Below the pieces are notes generated by a model that did no database searches, was not told the DNA's origin, and saw only the letters and a program-made list of their open reading frames with translations. Below, piece by piece: positions 61,540 to 64,000 of a DNA stretch of 64,000 nt. This DNA is from Cladopsammia gracilis (lineage: Eukaryota > Cnidaria > Anthozoa > Scleractinia > Dendrophylliidae). The position numbers and the translations under genes were made by a program. The stretch spans positions 1,058,501 to 1,122,500 of the forward strand of contig JAJGOT010000029.1 in the NCBI GenBank assembly GCA_022457155.1, written 5' to 3'. Within the stretch, counting starts at the first letter, position 1; each line of letters opens with the position of its first letter.

Positions 61540-63591
61540 ATGGATATAAAGACCTTGTTAGATAATCTTCACGACGAAGTATCCTGTTCTGTGTGCATGT
61601 GTACGTTCACTGATCCAAAGCAGTTGCCATGCTTGCACAGTTTCTGTCTACACTGCCTGAACGGGATTCAACGAACGAGCGGCATCCGTGGCAAAATTTC
61701 ATGCCCCGAGTGCAGGAGAGAGTTCAAAATCCCTGGAAGTGGAAATCCTAGCGAATTTCCCACCAACTTTCGCATTAACAGTTTGCTGGATGTACTGGCA
61801 ATTAAACAGTGCAAAACACTCGGAGTGAAATGTGGAAACTGTGATGAAAATAAGGAACGCAGCTTTTACTGCTTCCAATGTTGTTGTTTTTGGTGTGATT
61901 TATGCATCAGTTCACATAATCGCATCAAAGCCAACAAAGAACACAGGGCCCTGGCGCTAAACGACTTTCAAGATCAAGACTTTGAGAACGTTCTAAAGCG
62001 ACCAGCGTTTTGCCAGAAGAAACATCATGAAAAAGAAGAGTTAAAGTTCTTTTGCAAGGTGTGTGAAGTCGCCATTTGCAACGCTTGTGCTTTAACAGAC
62101 CACGAAGGACACGCTAAGGTGATTCTAGCTGAAACGGCGGCGAGTGAGAAGAAACTACAACTAGAGTCTGGGATAAAATCGCTAAAGCAGAAAGCACAAG
62201 AAAAGAGAAACGAAGTCGACAAAATCGACCAAAACAGCATTGATGTTCAAGTGCAAGTAGCTGACGTAAAAAGCCAAGTGCAGACGAGTGTCGACAAAAT
62301 GATCGCGATCATCGAAGCGAAAAAACAAGATATTTTTCACGCAGTTGATAATCAAGCGAAAGAATCACTCGAGTACCTCGCATTGAAAAAAGATGAAGTT
62401 GAACATCAAGTGAAAACAATTGAATCAGCAATCAAACAAACTGAAACTCTGTTGAAACAAAGTTCTGAAAGTTCTAGCGCTGAAATCCCAGAACTCAGTG
62501 AAACAGTTGATTCAATCCTTCAAGAACATGACACTCAAGCTAACTTTGATACTGAACGCATCCCTCGTTTTACCTTTAATGTAAGCGTAAAACTTCTTAA
62601 CATGTTCAACACTGAGGGAATAGGCGATGTGAAAACTACTTTTAGCGAAACTGAAGCGCAAGAATCAGGGGCTGAAGGTAAAGAAAGTAGTAAAACATTT
62701 GCTGAGGTTAAAATCAAAAATGTTCGTGGCTTCAGTCCTTTTGATGTTCAGATTCAAACCAGGCGGTTCAGCCCTGTGCTATCTTTTGGACAAGAAGGTC
62801 AGTCTGTTGGAATGCTTAGCAAACCCTGTGGGGTGGCAGTAAATGATCTTGATGAAATTGCAGTGACTGAGTTTGGTAACCACAGGGTGTCAGTGTTTAG
62901 TAGTGACGGTACCCACTTAAGATCGTTTGGTAGACAGGGTCGTAATAATGGTAAATTCAACCACCCTACAGGGATCGCTTTTGATAGAAATGGTAACATT
63001 ATAGTGGCGGACCATGATAATCATCGAGTGCAATTGTTCAGTGGGAATGGTAAGTTTCTTAGCAAGTTTGGTAAAGAAGAAAGTCAGCTTAATAATCCTC
63101 TTGGTTTATCAATTACCGACAACGGTGATATTATTGTTGCTGATAGTGGTAACAAATTAATTAAGATATTCTCTCCTAGTAGGAAGTGTTTACGTAAAAT
63201 TGGCGGAGCAGGTTTTTTGGTCACGCCCTGTCACTGTATCCAACAAGGGCAATATCTTATAGTCTCAGACCGCGGTGATCATTCCATTAAAATGTTTGAT
63301 CTTGAGGGAAAGTTTGTTTTTAAATTTGGAAAGAATGGGGACAAAGATGGGGAGTTCAAGGGGCCTTGTTGCTTGTCGGTTACCAAAGAAGGATTTCTAA
63401 TGGTCTGTGATGCACACAATCACAGAGTTCAGGTGTTTGAACTGAGCGGAAAGTTTGTTACTAAGTTTGGAAGTGAGGGTAGTGAGACAGGAGAGTTTGC
63501 GTATCCAAACTCTACAGCAAATCTTAGTGATGGAAGGATAGTTGTGTGTGACTGTGATAACCACCGAATCCAAGTATTTGACCAAATATGA
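61540..63591 (+). CDS. TRIM-NHL protein (RING, two B-boxes, coiled coil, six NHL repeats)
   Basis: 683 residues from ATG 61540, the first in-frame ATG, directly before MDIKTLLDNLHDEVSCSVC. The RING finger runs from C16 to C58 (C-x2-C, C-x-H-x2-C-x2-C, CPEC), so E3 ubiquitin-ligase activity is expected. B-box 1 (VKCGNCDENKERSFYCFQCC) lies at about 95-140 and B-box 2 (FCQKKHHEKEELKFFCKVCE) at 150-190. A coiled coil spans about 195-330. Six NHL repeats from about 440 to the end (PCGVAVNDLDEIAVTEFGNH, PTGIAFDRNGNIIVADHDNH and so on) should form a six-bladed propeller that binds RNA or protein, as in TRIM2/3/71 and Brat. A filamin domain is absent or shortened, so one-to-one orthology with TRIM71 is not claimed. 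Intronless, as often in expanded cnidarian TRIM families. Confidence 0.95.
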   Translation: MDIKTLLDNLHDEVSCSVCMCTFTDPKQLPCLHSFCLHCLNGIQRTSGIRGKISCPECRREFKIPGSGNPSEFPTNFRINSLLDVLAIKQCKTLGVKCGNCDENKERSFYCFQCCCFWCDLCISSHNRIKANKEHRALALNDFQDQDFENVLKRPAFCQKKHHEKEELKFFCKVCEVAICNACALTDHEGHAKVILAETAASEKKLQLESGIKSLKQKAQEKRNEVDKIDQNSIDVQVQVADVKSQVQTSVDKMIAIIEAKKQDIFHAVDNQAKESLEYLALKKDEVEHQVKTIESAIKQTETLLKQSSESSSAEIPELSETVDSILQEHDTQANFDTERIPRFTFNVSVKLLNMFNTEGIGDVKTTFSETEAQESGAEGKESSKTFAEVKIKNVRGFSPFDVQIQTRRFSPVLSFGQEGQSVGMLSKPCGVAVNDLDEIAVTEFGNHRVSVFSSDGTHLRSFGRQGRNNGKFNHPTGIAFDRNGNIIVADHDNHRVQLFSGNGKFLSKFGKEESQLNNPLGLSITDNGDIIVADSGNKLIKIFSPSRKCLRKIGGAGFLVTPCHCIQQGQYLIVSDRGDHSIKMFDLEGKFVFKFGKNGDKDGEFKGPCCLSVTKEGFLMVCDAHNHRVQVFELSGKFVTKFGSEGSETGEFAYPNSTANLSDGRIVVCDCDNHRIQVFDQI

Positions 63592-63623
63592 TAAGTTCTC
63601 ACCTGTGTTGTAATATGTACTTA

Positions 63624-63863
63624 TTGACTAAGTGGGAGGGCCGGATGGGAAAATATTTCGCTCGAGGTCATGGCGTGGATGGCGATAAAAGCACGTCATC
63701 TTCAGTACGCAAGCACTATGACAACGACCACGCGGGTGCTGTCCCTGAGGACCTCCTTAGCTGTTTCAAAGTTCTCAAGAAATGCATGAACAAATTTGAT
63801 TGTCTTGTCAACGAGATGCTTTACATCAAACAATTAACACCGAGTTTGACCTATCCGTGCTAA
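63624..63863 (+). pseudogene. Penelope-like element fragment, C-terminal GIY-YIG region
   Basis: The frame following the TRIM stop reads KWEGRMGKYFARGHGVDGDK, then RKHYDNDHAGAVPEDLLSCF and KVLKKCMNKFDCLVNEMLYI followed by KQLTPSL. The LKKC..KFDCLV.EM.[FY]IK.L.P.L block is typical of the C-terminal GIY-YIG endonuclease of Penelope-like retroelements, recalled from family knowledge. It lacks the GIY-YIG core and the usual QSDSIRAK ending, so it is a relic. It begins within 40 bases of the TRIM stop and would be part of its 3' UTR if transcribed. Confidence 0.7.
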
Positions 63864-64000
63864 AATATTTGTGTAGCTACCTCCGCTATGTAAATTAGTT
63901 ATTACTCTAGTTATTGTACCCTTGATAATGGCGTCATGAGGTCGCTGAAACGTCGGGATATTATATCGCTTGTTTTTACTTGTCTAAGTAAAAATTATTT
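63864..64000. other. window end, probable continuation of the Penelope-like relic
   Basis: TGAGGTCGCTGAAACGTCGG follows the coding relic; GAAACGTCG-type text is common after such retroelement ends. No gene is seen. Confidence 0.35.

Overview
The window looks like nuclear DNA of an anthozoan cnidarian, most likely a stony coral. This is inferred from the AT-rich background, many small palindromic DNA transposons and SINEs, intronless receptor and TRIM genes beside one intron-rich metabolic gene, and a gustatory-receptor-like pair of a type known from cnidarians. No plasmid, viral, bacterial or organellar feature was seen.

Layout. 1-8.59 kb: no gene, only repeats (MITEs, a tRNA-derived SINE family, inverted repeats). 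8.59-26.2 kb, minus strand: a 14-exon gene for 4-hydroxyphenylpyruvate dioxygenase (HPD), rebuilt exon by exon with consistent splice sites and phases (376 residues, all three iron ligands present). Its introns carry two hAT-type insertions, a SINE with a 14-bp target duplication, tandem repeats and a GATC-rich minisatellite. 26.7-28.0 kb and 39.7-40.9 kb, plus strand: two closely related single-exon multi-span membrane proteins, probably gustatory-receptor-like (GRL) channels, in copied blocks of about 2 kb that include promoter and 3' flank. Between them lie an internally deleted hAT transposon (29.9-31.7 kb), a decayed multi-copy mobile-type gene (33.2-35.5 kb, minus) and an intact rhodopsin-class GPCR (36.4-37.4 kb, minus).

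38-58.5 kb is a mosaic of segmental copies. The GRL upstream segment recurs at about 32.3, 38.4, 41.8 and 50.2 kb. A large imperfect inverted duplication has arms at about 45.1-50.2 and 52.8-58.5 kb. Its outer parts hold two copies of an unrecognised membrane protein: the right copy (57.2-58.0 kb) is intact and the left one (45.5-46.3 kb) is broken by a 44-bp deletion. Insertions with clean target duplications and empty sites in sister copies date several transposons to after the duplications.

61.5-63.6 kb, plus strand: an intronless TRIM-NHL gene (RING, two B-boxes, coiled coil, six NHL repeats), followed at once by a fragment of a Penelope-like element.

HPD is a housekeeping enzyme of tyrosine breakdown. 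The GRLs, the GPCR and the orphan membrane protein are cell-surface candidates, two of them being copied locally. No operon-like cooperation is expected or seen. All calls rest on reading the sequence; no database search was run.
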